Shown here: one piece after another, positions 20,201-26,633 of the stretch
Layout: the number at the start of each line of letters is the position of its first letter
Numbering within the stretch: the stretch's first letter is position 1
Assembly (NCBI RefSeq): GCF_000621785.1
Contig: NZ_JHXI01000016.1
Coordinates: forward strand, 37,173 to 101,172
DNA from: Ruminococcus flavefaciens ND2009
GTDB taxonomy: Bacteria; Bacillota; Clostridia; Oscillospirales; Ruminococcaceae
Length of the DNA stretch: 64,000 nucleotides
Direction: 5' to 3'
Notes under the pieces: model-generated
The model's database searches: none
Told to the model about the DNA's origin: nothing
Seen by the model: the letters and a program-made list of their open reading frames with translations, nothing else
Program-made: the position numbers and the translations under genes

Positions 20201-20941
20201 CCCAAGGGCGCAGCTATCCTTTCAAGGATCTCGGGTAAGATCCACATTGAGGAAGTAAAGACCACAAGAAATATCATCGTTACCAACGACGAGACAGGCG
20301 AGGCTGAGAACTACATGATCCCCTATAACCTCAAGATCAGAGTTCAGGAGAACGAGCAGATCGAAAAGGGAACCCGTCTCACAGAAGGTAACGTCTATCC
20401 CGCTGATATACTCAATATCCTCGGTACTCAGGCTGTTCAGAACTACATCATCAATGAAGTTCAGAAGGTTTACCGTTTACAGGGTGTTGACATCAACGAT
20501 AAGCACATCGAGGTAATCGTTCGTCAGATGCTCAGAAAGGTCAAGGTCGAGGAATCGGGCAGCAGCTATCTCCTTCCCGGTACTCTTGTTGACAGCAAGA
20601 AGATCGACGAGATCAATGAGGGGCTCCAGAAGCGTATCGATGCAGGCGAGTACGATGTACAGCTGGTTCAGATCAGCCCCGTGCTCCAGGGTATCACAAA
20701 GGCTTCATCCAATTCGGACAGCTTTATGTCAGCCGCTTCATTCCAGGAGACCACAAAGGCTCTTACAGACGCCGCTATCAGCGGTAAGCAGGACAGCCTC
20801 CTTGGTCTTAAGGAGAACGTTATCATCGGTAAGCTCATACCCGCAGGTACAGGTATGGAGTGCTACAGAAACGTCGAGGTCGTTAAGAACGAGGGCTACG
20901 GCGAACACAACACAGCAGCTCCTATGGCAAATCAGATATAA
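17219..20941 (+). CDS. rpoC: RNA polymerase beta' subunit
   Basis: Largest polymerase subunit, 1240 residues. The N-terminal zinc site is seen as [20 protein letters not shown]. The active-site magnesium loop is [15 protein letters not shown]. The second zinc cluster is CGTTEG with [13 protein letters not shown], and the trigger-loop region is around [20 protein letters not shown]. The start at ATG 17219 follows GGAGGT. The gene ends about 50 nt before a terminator. Length and order match Firmicute RpoC without large lineage inserts. It works with rpoB as one transcription unit; rpsL and rpsG, which follow rpoC in many Firmicutes, are absent here. Confidence 0.98.
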   Translation: MEFTTFESIKIGLASPEQIRSWSHGAVERPETINYRTQKPERDGLFCERIFGPTKDWECHCGKFKKIRFKGKICDRCGVEVTRARVRRERMGHIELAAPVSHIWYFKGTPSRIGQVLEVSQKRLEEVLYFTKYIVTDPGNTELLKKQLLSEKEYLSYLEKYGDDFKAEMGAEAIRKLLNEYDPARYDTHKQRLIEMGKVSLGGKKIECFNKPTECECEECQKFRELEDIDWRNNLEIVADDLKAELVGLPSGQKKVKLLKRLQIIEAFRLSGNKPEWMILSVVPVIPPDIRPMIMLDGGRYATSDLNDLYRRVINRNNRLKRMLELDAPDIIVRNEKRMLQEAVDALIDNGRHGRPVTGPSNRALKSLSDMLKGKQGRFRQNLLGKRVDYSGRSVIVVGPELKMYQCGLPKEMALELFKPFVLKRLVDKKAIANIKSARKLIDRADNKVWDALEDVIKDHPVMLNRAPTLHRLGIQAFEPILVEGRAIKLHPLVCSAFNADFDGDQMAVHLPLSAEAQAEARFLMLAANNLLKPSDGKPVAVPSQDMVLGSYYLTMDKPGEPGEGKVFRDVNEALMAYNEHDVSLHANIKVKITKDIGDKKVSKIIDATVGRLIFNENIPQNLGYVDRTNSDKQFDLEVAFLVGKKQLSDIIERCIKIHGTTTTSEVLDRIKALGYKYSTRAALTVAVCDATIPPQKKEILAHADEEVAQITAEYEYGYISEQEKTKKIIALWTDTTDEVTKKLKENFDRYNPIWMMADSGARGSISQIRQLAGMRGLIANTSGTVIEIPIRANYREGLNILEYFIASRGARKGLADTALRTADSGYLTRRLVDVSQDVIIREDDCGTTEGIEVFEIKNGNEVVEPFDERLVGRFLAEDLRDESGELIVSRNKLINDADAKKILDAGVERIKIRSVLTCKSRTGVCAKCYGANLAFNNIVSVGEAVGVIAAQSIGEPGTQLTMRTFHTGGVASADAEDITQGLPRVEELFESRRPKGAAILSRISGKIHIEEVKTTRNIIVTNDETGEAENYMIPYNLKIRVQENEQIEKGTRLTEGNVYPADILNILGTQAVQNYIINEVQKVYRLQGVDINDKHIEVIVRQMLRKVKVEESGSSYLLPGTLVDSKKIDEINEGLQKRIDAGEYDVQLVQISPVLQGITKASSNSDSFMSAASFQETTKALTDAAISGKQDSLLGLKENVIIGKLIPAGTGMECYRNVEVVKNEGYGEHNTAAPMANQI

Positions 20942-20988
20942 CGCTGAAAAGCTCCTGAGGGTAAGAAAGATACCTGTATAGAAGTTTT

Positions 20989-21026
20989 GCCCCTGAACGT
21001 ATCAAGCGCTCAGGGGCATTGTATTT
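20989..21026 (+). terminator. Terminator of the rpoBC operon
   Basis: GCCCCTGA and TCAGGGGC arms with a 13-nt loop, then ATTGTATTT. Confidence 0.83.
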
Positions 21027-21137
21027 AAGTTAAGAGTTGAAAGTTGAGAGTTAATGTGTTCGCTCACGTTATTTAAATAATGTCGCCTTCGGCGACACCA
21101 CATCTTTCAACTCTAAACTCTCAACTATAAACTTAAT
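21027..21137. repeat. MITE-like inverted-repeat element, copy 2
   Basis: Arms AAGTTAAGAGTTGAAAGTTG (left) and the complementary TTTCAACTCTAAACTCTCAA (right) surround a central hairpin TGTCGCCTTCGGCGACA. It is related to 8647-8760. The right end abuts the start codon of the next gene. Confidence 0.75.
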
Positions 21138-21138
21138 T

Positions 21139-21603
21139 ATGAAAAATATACTCAGACTTATAGATAAAAAAGAATGTGAAAAACTCTGGGAAATGCAGGT
21201 GGAGGCATTCTCCGACCTTCTCGAAAAGTATCGGGACTACGATATAAGTCCCGCTAATGAGCCCATGAGCAGAGTCATGGAGCGGCTGGAGCAGCCCTTC
21301 ACTTACTACTATTTTATAATGGACGGAGATACAGCTGTGGGTGCTGTAAGGGTGGTAGATATGAAGGACGGCAGTCCCAAGCGTATCTCTCCCATATTCA
21401 TCATGAAGGAGCACCGCGGTAAAGGCTTCGCAAAGGCTGCCATAAGGGCAGTGGAGAAGCTCCACGGTACGGAAAACTGGTCTCTTGACACCATTTTGCA
21501 GGAGGAGGGCAACTGCCGCCTCTATGAGAAAATGGGCTACCGCAGAACAGGGGACACTCAGGTCATAAATGAAAGAATGACCCTTGTATTCTACGAAAAA
21601 TAG
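21139..21603 (+). CDS. GNAT-family N-acetyltransferase
   Basis: A 154-residue acetyl-CoA-dependent acetyltransferase. The acetyl-CoA loop is seen in KEHRGKGFAKAAIRAVEKLH (R/Q-x-x-G-x-G/A), after the beta4 strand IFIMKEH. The end LYEKMGYRRTGDTQVIN is typical of small-molecule GNATs. The substrate is unknown. The start region is odd: ATG 21139 comes one base after an inverted-repeat element and there is no Shine-Dalgarno sequence before it. The element may have replaced the native promoter and ribosome site, or translation may be weak or leaderless. An internal Met start would remove conserved sequence. Confidence 0.85.
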   Translation: MKNILRLIDKKECEKLWEMQVEAFSDLLEKYRDYDISPANEPMSRVMERLEQPFTYYYFIMDGDTAVGAVRVVDMKDGSPKRISPIFIMKEHRGKGFAKAAIRAVEKLHGTENWSLDTILQEEGNCRLYEKMGYRRTGDTQVINERMTLVFYEK

Positions 21604-21663
21604 CCTTATATAACTCGGCATATCCTGTCCCGCTGCTGCATATAATGCAGTGAGGTGAGATGT

Positions 21664-22800
21664 ATGAGAAAGATCATTGCAGCTGCACTTGCGGCTGCTT
21701 TTGTTTTTGGGGGCTGTTCTGCGGAGCTGCCGCAGCAGTCTTCGGAAACTTCACAGCCCTGCGCGACTACTGCGGAAAATACTCAGGAGAGATACGTTCC
21801 CCTGAACTACAAAAATCAGGTGGGAATGTGGCTGCCATATGTGAGGTTTCCCGACTATATGCAGAGCCGCAGCGAGGAGCAGTTCCGGAAGGAGGTAGTT
21901 GAGATACTGGAGGACGCCGCCGCAGAAGGCGTGAATACGGTCTATTTTCACGCCCATCCCATGGGGGACGCATATTACAGGTCGGTTATTTTTCCAAAAG
22001 GAGAGTTTCTCGACGGCAGCTATGACCCCCTGGCGATAGTGGTGGATGAGGCGCATAAACGTGATATATCCGTTCATGCCTGGATAAATCCCCTGAGACT
22101 CCAGACCGATGAGCAGATGAGGGCGCTGCCCGAGGACTATATTATAAAGAAGTGGATAGCCGCTGGTGAGCCCTTCGTGAAGAATGTGAACGGCCGCTGG
22201 TATCTGGACCCCGCCTATCCCGAGACCCGTCAGCTCCTGACAGAAACCGCCGCGGAGATACTGGACGGATATAAGGTGGACGGGCTCCATATAGATGACT
22301 ATTTCTATCCAACCGCGGATACGGACTTCGACAGCGAAGCCTTTGCAGAAAGCGGAGAGTCCGACCTTGCACAGTGGCGAATGGATAACGTCAGCAGCTT
22401 TGTGAAAGCCCTTTATGATACCGTGAAGAGCCGGGATGAAAGGCTGCTCTTCGGCATAAGTCCACAGGCAAATATCTCCGCGGACTACGACAGCCAGTTT
22501 GCCGACGTAAGGCGCTGGGCAGGGGAGCAGGGATTCTGTGATTATATAGTTCCCCAGATATATTTCGGCTTCAATAACGAGAACAGTCCCTTCCTTACAG
22601 TGCTTCAGCAGTGGGAGGACCTTGCACGTGACAGCGGGGTGTCTCTTGTGATAGGTCTGGCTCCGTATAAGCTGGGAAGAGAGGATAAGTGGGCAGGAAA
22701 GGCTGCGGAGCTGGAATGGATCAACGATCCCGACATCATTTCAAAGCAGATAGCCGCTGTGAAAGAGTCCTCCGCCGACGGCTATGCACTTTATTATTGA
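21664..22800 (+). CDS. GHL10-type glycosidase-like lipoprotein
   Basis: A 378-residue protein with a lipoprotein signal (VFGGC lipobox) and a Ser/Thr-rich spacer. The remainder is a TIM-barrel of the glycosyl-hydrolase-like 10 (YngK/DUF187) family. It shows GMWLPYVRFPDYMQSRSEEQ, AAEGVNTVYFHAHPMGDAYY, RDISVHAWINPLRLQ, the catalytic-site-like GLHIDDYFYP, LFGISPQANIS and IVPQIYFGFNN. In the family the enzyme is thought to act on cell-wall or other glycans; some members are amidase-linked. ATG 21664 follows GAGGTGA; a GTG at 21655 inside that motif is rejected. It is monocistronic, followed by the tRNA gene. Confidence 0.87.
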   Translation: MRKIIAAALAAAFVFGGCSAELPQQSSETSQPCATTAENTQERYVPLNYKNQVGMWLPYVRFPDYMQSRSEEQFRKEVVEILEDAAAEGVNTVYFHAHPMGDAYYRSVIFPKGEFLDGSYDPLAIVVDEAHKRDISVHAWINPLRLQTDEQMRALPEDYIIKKWIAAGEPFVKNVNGRWYLDPAYPETRQLLTETAAEILDGYKVDGLHIDDYFYPTADTDFDSEAFAESGESDLAQWRMDNVSSFVKALYDTVKSRDERLLFGISPQANISADYDSQFADVRRWAGEQGFCDYIVPQIYFGFNNENSPFLTVLQQWEDLARDSGVSLVIGLAPYKLGREDKWAGKAAELEWINDPDIISKQIAAVKESSADGYALYY

Positions 22801-22818
22801 GTAATATTTCACTTTCTC

Positions 22819-22847
22819 TTGACAAGCTGCTCCCGATATGGTATAAT
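22819..22847 (+). promoter_or_regulatory. Consensus promoter of tRNA-Ala
   Basis: TTGACA (22819-22824), 17 bp, TATAAT (22842-22847), 11 bp before the mature tRNA 5' end. Confidence 0.9.
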
Positions 22848-22858
22848 ACTTACTGTTC

Positions 22859-22934
22859 GGGGCATTAGCGCAGCTGGGAGCGCATCACACTGGCAGTGTG
22901 GGGGTCAGGGGTTCGAATCCCCTATGCTCCACCA
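22859..22934 (+). tRNA. tRNA-Ala (anticodon GGC)
   Basis: A complete cloverleaf of 76 nt with CCA encoded. The acceptor arms GGGGCAT/ATGCTCC pair with one G-U. The D stem is GCGC/GCGC. The anticodon stem TCACA/TGTGG holds loop CTGGCAG (anticodon GGC). The T arm is AGGGG-TTCGAAT-CCCCT. An integrase relic lies just downstream, so this gene may be an attachment site. Confidence 0.96.
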
Positions 22935-22949
22935 AGCAAATATAGCTAT

Positions 22950-22992
22950 AAATAGGCGTTTCTTCTATATGAGGGAACGCTTATTTATTTTA
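22950..22992 (+). terminator. Terminator after tRNA-Ala
   Basis: AAATAGGCGTTTC and GGAACGCTTATTT arms, then ATTTT. Confidence 0.75.
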
Positions 22993-23056
22993 ACTGAATA
23001 GCAAAGTGTCATTATTCTGTCATTACTACGGTAAAAAGAAGTTAAAGAAAATGAAA

Positions 23057-23094
23057 AGCGGAGACCTTTTAATCAAGGTACTCCGCTATTTTTT
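23057..23094. terminator. Terminator hairpin at the integrase 3' end
   Basis: GCGGAG..CCTT and AAGG..CTCCGC arms with T runs on both strands. It directly follows the stop codon of the integrase remnant on the minus strand. Confidence 0.78.
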
Positions 23095-23286
23095 TATCCT
23101 GTTTTCTGTATGTTTTTCGGTTCTGCCTGCTCTGAGCTGTCTTTTTTGGAAATGAGCATATTCTGTAATACATTGGCGGCTGCTTCGTCAGCTTCAGCAA
23201 GACAATGCAGATATTGATTAGTAACTCTGAGATCGGCGTGACCTAATCGCCCCGATACTTGCTTAATGTTTACACCGCCTAGTCTT
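23094..23286 (-). pseudogene. C-terminal remnant of a tyrosine recombinase (integrase)
   Basis: On the minus strand an open stretch of about 63 codons ends at TAA 23096-23094. It reads RLGGVNIKQVSGRLGHADLR, then VTNQYLHCLAEADEAAANVL. This matches the last part of phage/ICE integrases: the conserved His of the LGH box and the Tyr nucleophile (NQYLH) are both present, followed by the usual helical tail. A stop codon lies just upstream (23295 region) and the rest of the gene, including the Arg residues, is missing. Its 3' end points at the tRNA-Ala gene about 160 bp away, the normal layout for an element integrated at a tRNA. It is too short to be functional. Confidence 0.85.
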
Positions 23287-23346
23287 AGTATTCTATTTTA
23301 CCAATTACAACACAACTATCAATGTTATTTTTTTATGGATAATATG

Positions 23347-23390
23347 AAAAGGTGTATTTTTCATTGGCTAAAATGCACCTTTTTTATTTT
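23347..23390 (+). terminator. Terminator-like hairpin upstream of the solute-binding gene
   Basis: AAAAGGTG..ATTTT and AAAATGCACCTTTT arms followed by a long T-rich run. It ends about 20 nt before the next ribosome site, so it either shields that gene from read-through or acts as an attenuator. Confidence 0.65.
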
Positions 23391-23425
23391 CTGCAAAAGT
23401 ATAATATATTATGAGGAGGATCATA

Positions 23426-24853
23426 ATGAGAAAAACTTTAGCTTTATGTGTAATAACAGTTTTTTCGTTATTTTCATGCAGTAACAGTCAGACTAAAAGT
23501 GGATTGAAAAATTCAGTCTCCCAAACAATTGCATCAGGAACAAATACTTCCGATACTTCAGAAAAAAATGATATTAAAAGCTCAAATGAGGATATAATCC
23601 TTACTATGCCTATAATGATAGATCATCCATTCTATTTCGATACAAGAGACCTTGTGCAGGAATTCAATGATGCTGATAACGGCTATAAGATAGTTTTAAA
23701 AGATTATGCTGAGGGACTGAATATGGAAAATATCTCGGAAAATACAGACTGGGATAATTATAATCTTGATCTGACCCTGGACATTATGAAGGGCGGAGAG
23801 CTTGACATAATACCTAACATTTTCACTGATCCCGGAAAATTCCATGCTTTCACTGAAAAGGGCGCTTTTGCTGACCTTAATCCATTCATCGATGACGATG
23901 AGAACTTAGACCGCAGTGAGCTTTTTGACGAAGTACTGCAAGCCTGTGAGATAAATGACGAATTAAGGTATATGCCTATAAGCTTTACTATTGATACTCT
24001 TGCCGGACCATCAAAGTATGTTGGTAACGAGAAAAACTGGACCTTTGAGGAAATGAAAGAGCGCTGGGAGAAAATGCCTGAAGGCTCGACCATTAACGGA
24101 CACACAACAAAGGACTATGTTTATTATGCACTCCTTAGGGGTAATATAAGCAGTTTCATAGACTATGATAAGGCTGAATGTCATTTTGATTCAGATGAGT
24201 TCATAAATATACTTGATTTTTTGAATTCTTTTGAGGATCTCACAGGATTCAAACAGGAAATAAATGGCACAAGTGAGGAGTTTGTCAGTGAATTTATTAT
24301 ATCCGGGTTCATGCAGTATCATCAGATGTTCTGGAGGTATCCTGCTGAAGAGATCACTTTTGTCGGATATCCTTCTGATGATGGATGTGGTTCATTCTTT
24401 AACATCATGAATGATCAGGTGGCTGTCAGCGCAACTTCTTCTCCTGAAAAGCAAAAAGGCGCATGGGAGTTTATCCGTATGCTGGTATCCTATGAATGCC
24501 AGTATGGCAATGAATTTAGTGGTATGTTGGGGAATAATAGTGAATTTGCACTTCCGATAAATAAAAAAGCTTTTGAAGATATGGGCAGAGATCAGTATAG
24601 TCATGAAGACGAGAAAGATATAGACGAATTCACAGGTCAGGAGATTTCTGACATTTATCTTACCAAATCCGAATATCAAAAGCTTGCTGACTTTATACCG
24701 ACTATAAAGAAGGTAAATATTGGTACGGAAAGAGATATCTACGAAATAATAAATGACGAGATATTTGCTTTTTTTGCAGGCGAAAAGACTTCAAAGGAAG
24801 TTGCCGAAAACATACAAAACAGAGTTGAGCTTCTTTTAAATGAGAAAATTTGA
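23426..24853 (+). CDS. Extracellular solute-binding lipoprotein (family 1-like)
   Basis: A 475-residue lipoprotein: signal and lipobox (LFSCSNS) followed by a Ser/Thr/Lys/Asp spacer. The mature part has the layout of ABC sugar-binding proteins: strand IILTMPIMIDHPF, then DTRDLVQEFNDADNGYKIVL, GGELDIIPNIFTDPGKFHAF with FADLNPFI, and near the end VAVSATSSPEKQKGAWEFIR, a family hallmark. ATG 23426 follows GAGGAGG; an in-frame ATG at 23411 overlaps this motif. No ABC permease or ATPase gene lies nearby, so it is an orphan binding protein that must use a transporter elsewhere or serve as a sensor. Ligand unknown. Confidence 0.8.
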   Translation: MRKTLALCVITVFSLFSCSNSQTKSGLKNSVSQTIASGTNTSDTSEKNDIKSSNEDIILTMPIMIDHPFYFDTRDLVQEFNDADNGYKIVLKDYAEGLNMENISENTDWDNYNLDLTLDIMKGGELDIIPNIFTDPGKFHAFTEKGAFADLNPFIDDDENLDRSELFDEVLQACEINDELRYMPISFTIDTLAGPSKYVGNEKNWTFEEMKERWEKMPEGSTINGHTTKDYVYYALLRGNISSFIDYDKAECHFDSDEFINILDFLNSFEDLTGFKQEINGTSEEFVSEFIISGFMQYHQMFWRYPAEEITFVGYPSDDGCGSFFNIMNDQVAVSATSSPEKQKGAWEFIRMLVSYECQYGNEFSGMLGNNSEFALPINKKAFEDMGRDQYSHEDEKDIDEFTGQEISDIYLTKSEYQKLADFIPTIKKVNIGTERDIYEIINDEIFAFFAGEKTSKEVAENIQNRVELLLNEKI

Positions 24854-24908
24854 TATGCCATATTTGTTTATTTTTATGCCCTCAAAAAGTAAATTAAGGA
24901 GTAAGAAA

Positions 24909-25385
24909 ATGAAAAAAACAATACATCTACTAACTACTTTATTATCAGCAGGACTTATAAGTGCATCTCTTATTGGCAGTATTTCTTCATCAGCATATAT
25001 TACGCCTGGTAGTGACGATTGTTGGAACGCTGGAAACAGTTATGGTACTTCTCGTTGTTTAAAGAAAAATACTGATTCATCTATATGGGTTTTTAATAAT
25101 TCATATTATAATTCATATGGTGCTTACATAAGTATCTATGGAAACAATGATGGACGAGCATATACACAGTTTTCAGTTAATAAATGCTCACAGTATTGGG
25201 AGACTTTAACCACAACCGATCTTTACTTTGAGCCTCGCACATCATATTTTGTAAGAAATTATGTAAAAGAAAATCAATATAAATATGCAGTAATAAAAAT
25301 TACTCCAGAAGGCACAGGTGCATACGGTTCATGGAAAGCTGATCTTTATGGTAATGAAGCATCAGGATGCCCAAATATTAACTAA
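24909..25385 (+). CDS. Small secreted protein, unknown (DUF2712-like layout)
   Basis: A 158-residue exported protein with a clean Sec signal (MKKTIHLLTTLLSAGLISAS, cleavage near SSA/YI). The mature 125 residues are rich in Tyr, Asn, Ser and Gly and look all-beta (KKNTDSSIWVFNNSYYNSYG; YAVIKITPEGTGAYGSWKAD). There are three Cys. The layout recalls DUF2712-type secreted proteins that are encoded beside ABC-2 permeases, but I cannot prove membership. ATG 24909 follows AAGGAG; a longer frame upstream has no ribosome site. A permease-like gene starts 46 nt later on the same strand. It could be a bacteriocin-like or signalling protein. Confidence 0.6.
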   Translation: MKKTIHLLTTLLSAGLISASLIGSISSSAYITPGSDDCWNAGNSYGTSRCLKKNTDSSIWVFNNSYYNSYGAYISIYGNNDGRAYTQFSVNKCSQYWETLTTTDLYFEPRTSYFVRNYVKENQYKYAVIKITPEGTGAYGSWKADLYGNEASGCPNIN

Positions 25386-25431
25386 ATTAATCACAAATAG
25401 TATCTAATTAACTACACTTGAGGGCATTAAA

Positions 25432-26205
25432 ATGAACATTGTAAGAAAAGAAGTACATAACTCTCTACATAATATCTATTTTATAATTCCATGCGTTTTA
25501 GGGATAATTCTTTCATTAATATATTCATTTAAAGTAATAGATCTATATTTAGAGTATCGAAAACATATAAGCTTTGATGAAATACTGACTCAAAATACGC
25601 TTGCACCGACTTTTAATGCATATATGTTATGGATAGGAGGACCAAGATTAGAAAATGATAAATCAACTGTAATATTTTTCTGGTATATTATTTTTGCATC
25701 TGTTATACCTTATACTTGGTCATACTGTGCCGAAAGAAAGCAGGGCAAGGTTAATAAAAGAATTATTCATGATAAGATACCAAATAAGTTAAGTAAGTAT
25801 ATTGCTGTGTTTGTTTCTTCAGGGCTTTTAGCTGCAATTCCTTTGTTAGTAAATCTAATATCTGTTTTACTGTTTGTTCCCGCAACAAAACCTGATCCGG
25901 TTTATAACGTTTATTATCGTGAATTTTCGTCAAGCTTTTTTGGTGAATTATATTATTCAGTACCGTTATTATACGAATTATTATACATATTTTCTTTCTT
26001 TGTTTTTTGCGGATTAGTCGGATGTGTTGGATATTCGATTTCATTGATAATAAAAAATGCGGTAATTGGAATATCATTTCCTGTGATTTTAATACTTGCT
26101 ATCCATTTTTTGAAAAATAAAGTATACTTCACGTATAAACATATTTCGCCTCTTGAATATATGAATGTTGCTGATAATTTGAACGTGGATAGTTACAGGC
26201 TGTGA
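25432..26205 (+). CDS. ABC-2-type permease-like membrane protein
   Basis: A 257-residue integral membrane protein with about six hydrophobic segments, e.g. NIYFIIPCVLGIILSLIYSF, FFWYIIFASVIPYTW, YIAVFVSSGLLAAIPLLVNL and LLYIFSFFVFCGLVGCVGYS. The segment ERKQGKVNKRIIHDKI after a transmembrane helix matches the cytoplasmic loop seen in ABC-2 permeases of bacteriocin or lantibiotic export and immunity systems. No ATP-binding partner is encoded nearby. The protein ends abruptly at YMNVADNLNVDSYRL without a final membrane helix, and the DNA character changes there, so it may be C-terminally truncated. It is probably cotranscribed with the small secreted protein. Confidence 0.6.
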   Translation: MNIVRKEVHNSLHNIYFIIPCVLGIILSLIYSFKVIDLYLEYRKHISFDEILTQNTLAPTFNAYMLWIGGPRLENDKSTVIFFWYIIFASVIPYTWSYCAERKQGKVNKRIIHDKIPNKLSKYIAVFVSSGLLAAIPLLVNLISVLLFVPATKPDPVYNVYYREFSSSFFGELYYSVPLLYELLYIFSFFVFCGLVGCVGYSISLIIKNAVIGISFPVILILAIHFLKNKVYFTYKHISPLEYMNVADNLNVDSYRL

Positions 26206-26497
26206 TCTGTTACATGATGCTGTGCCGTCCGTAATTGCTCCCGTTTTCACCTGGCGTAACGCATATAGCTGCATTTCAGGAAACAAAGCTGTTCAGTCAA
26301 GAGAAGGCTATGCAAATTTTTTCATTAAACCATTGCCTGTAAAAACATTCAATACAATTCGCAAGAATAGCAGGTTATGAAAGGGCTTTATTTGTATCCC
26401 CACAAGGAATATGATCGTTTTTTCCTTTGCAGCCTGTCAAGAAGCTGTCAATTATTGCGTTTCATAAAACCAATATTGCTCATTATGCTGTAAAAGA
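26206..26497. other. Intergenic stretch, no intact gene
   Basis: No start codon with a ribosome site and no recognisable product. A minus-strand frame from about 26286 contains coding-like sequence (ALRQVKTGAITDGTASCN) that I cannot assign; it may be a relic joined at the truncated permease end. Confidence 0.35.
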
Positions 26498-26526
26498 TTG
26501 ACATTTGCTCCGCTTAAGTATATAAT
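26498..26526 (+). promoter_or_regulatory. Consensus promoter of the xylanase-esterase gene
   Basis: TTGACA (26498-26503), 17 bp, TATAAT (26521-26526); leader of about 100 nt. Confidence 0.85.
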
Positions 26527-26633
26527 ATATATAATATGATGGCGGGAGATAACTTTTGTAAATTTATCTCCAATGAAAATGCCAACCGCTTATTGAACAT
26601 AAACGTGATCCATTATCAAAGGAGTGATAAGAC

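Noticed and set aside
26089..26286. Minus-strand 65-codon frame behind the permease fragment
   Set aside because: Overlaps the permease 3' end, lacks a ribosome site and matches nothing I know; treated as possible relic.
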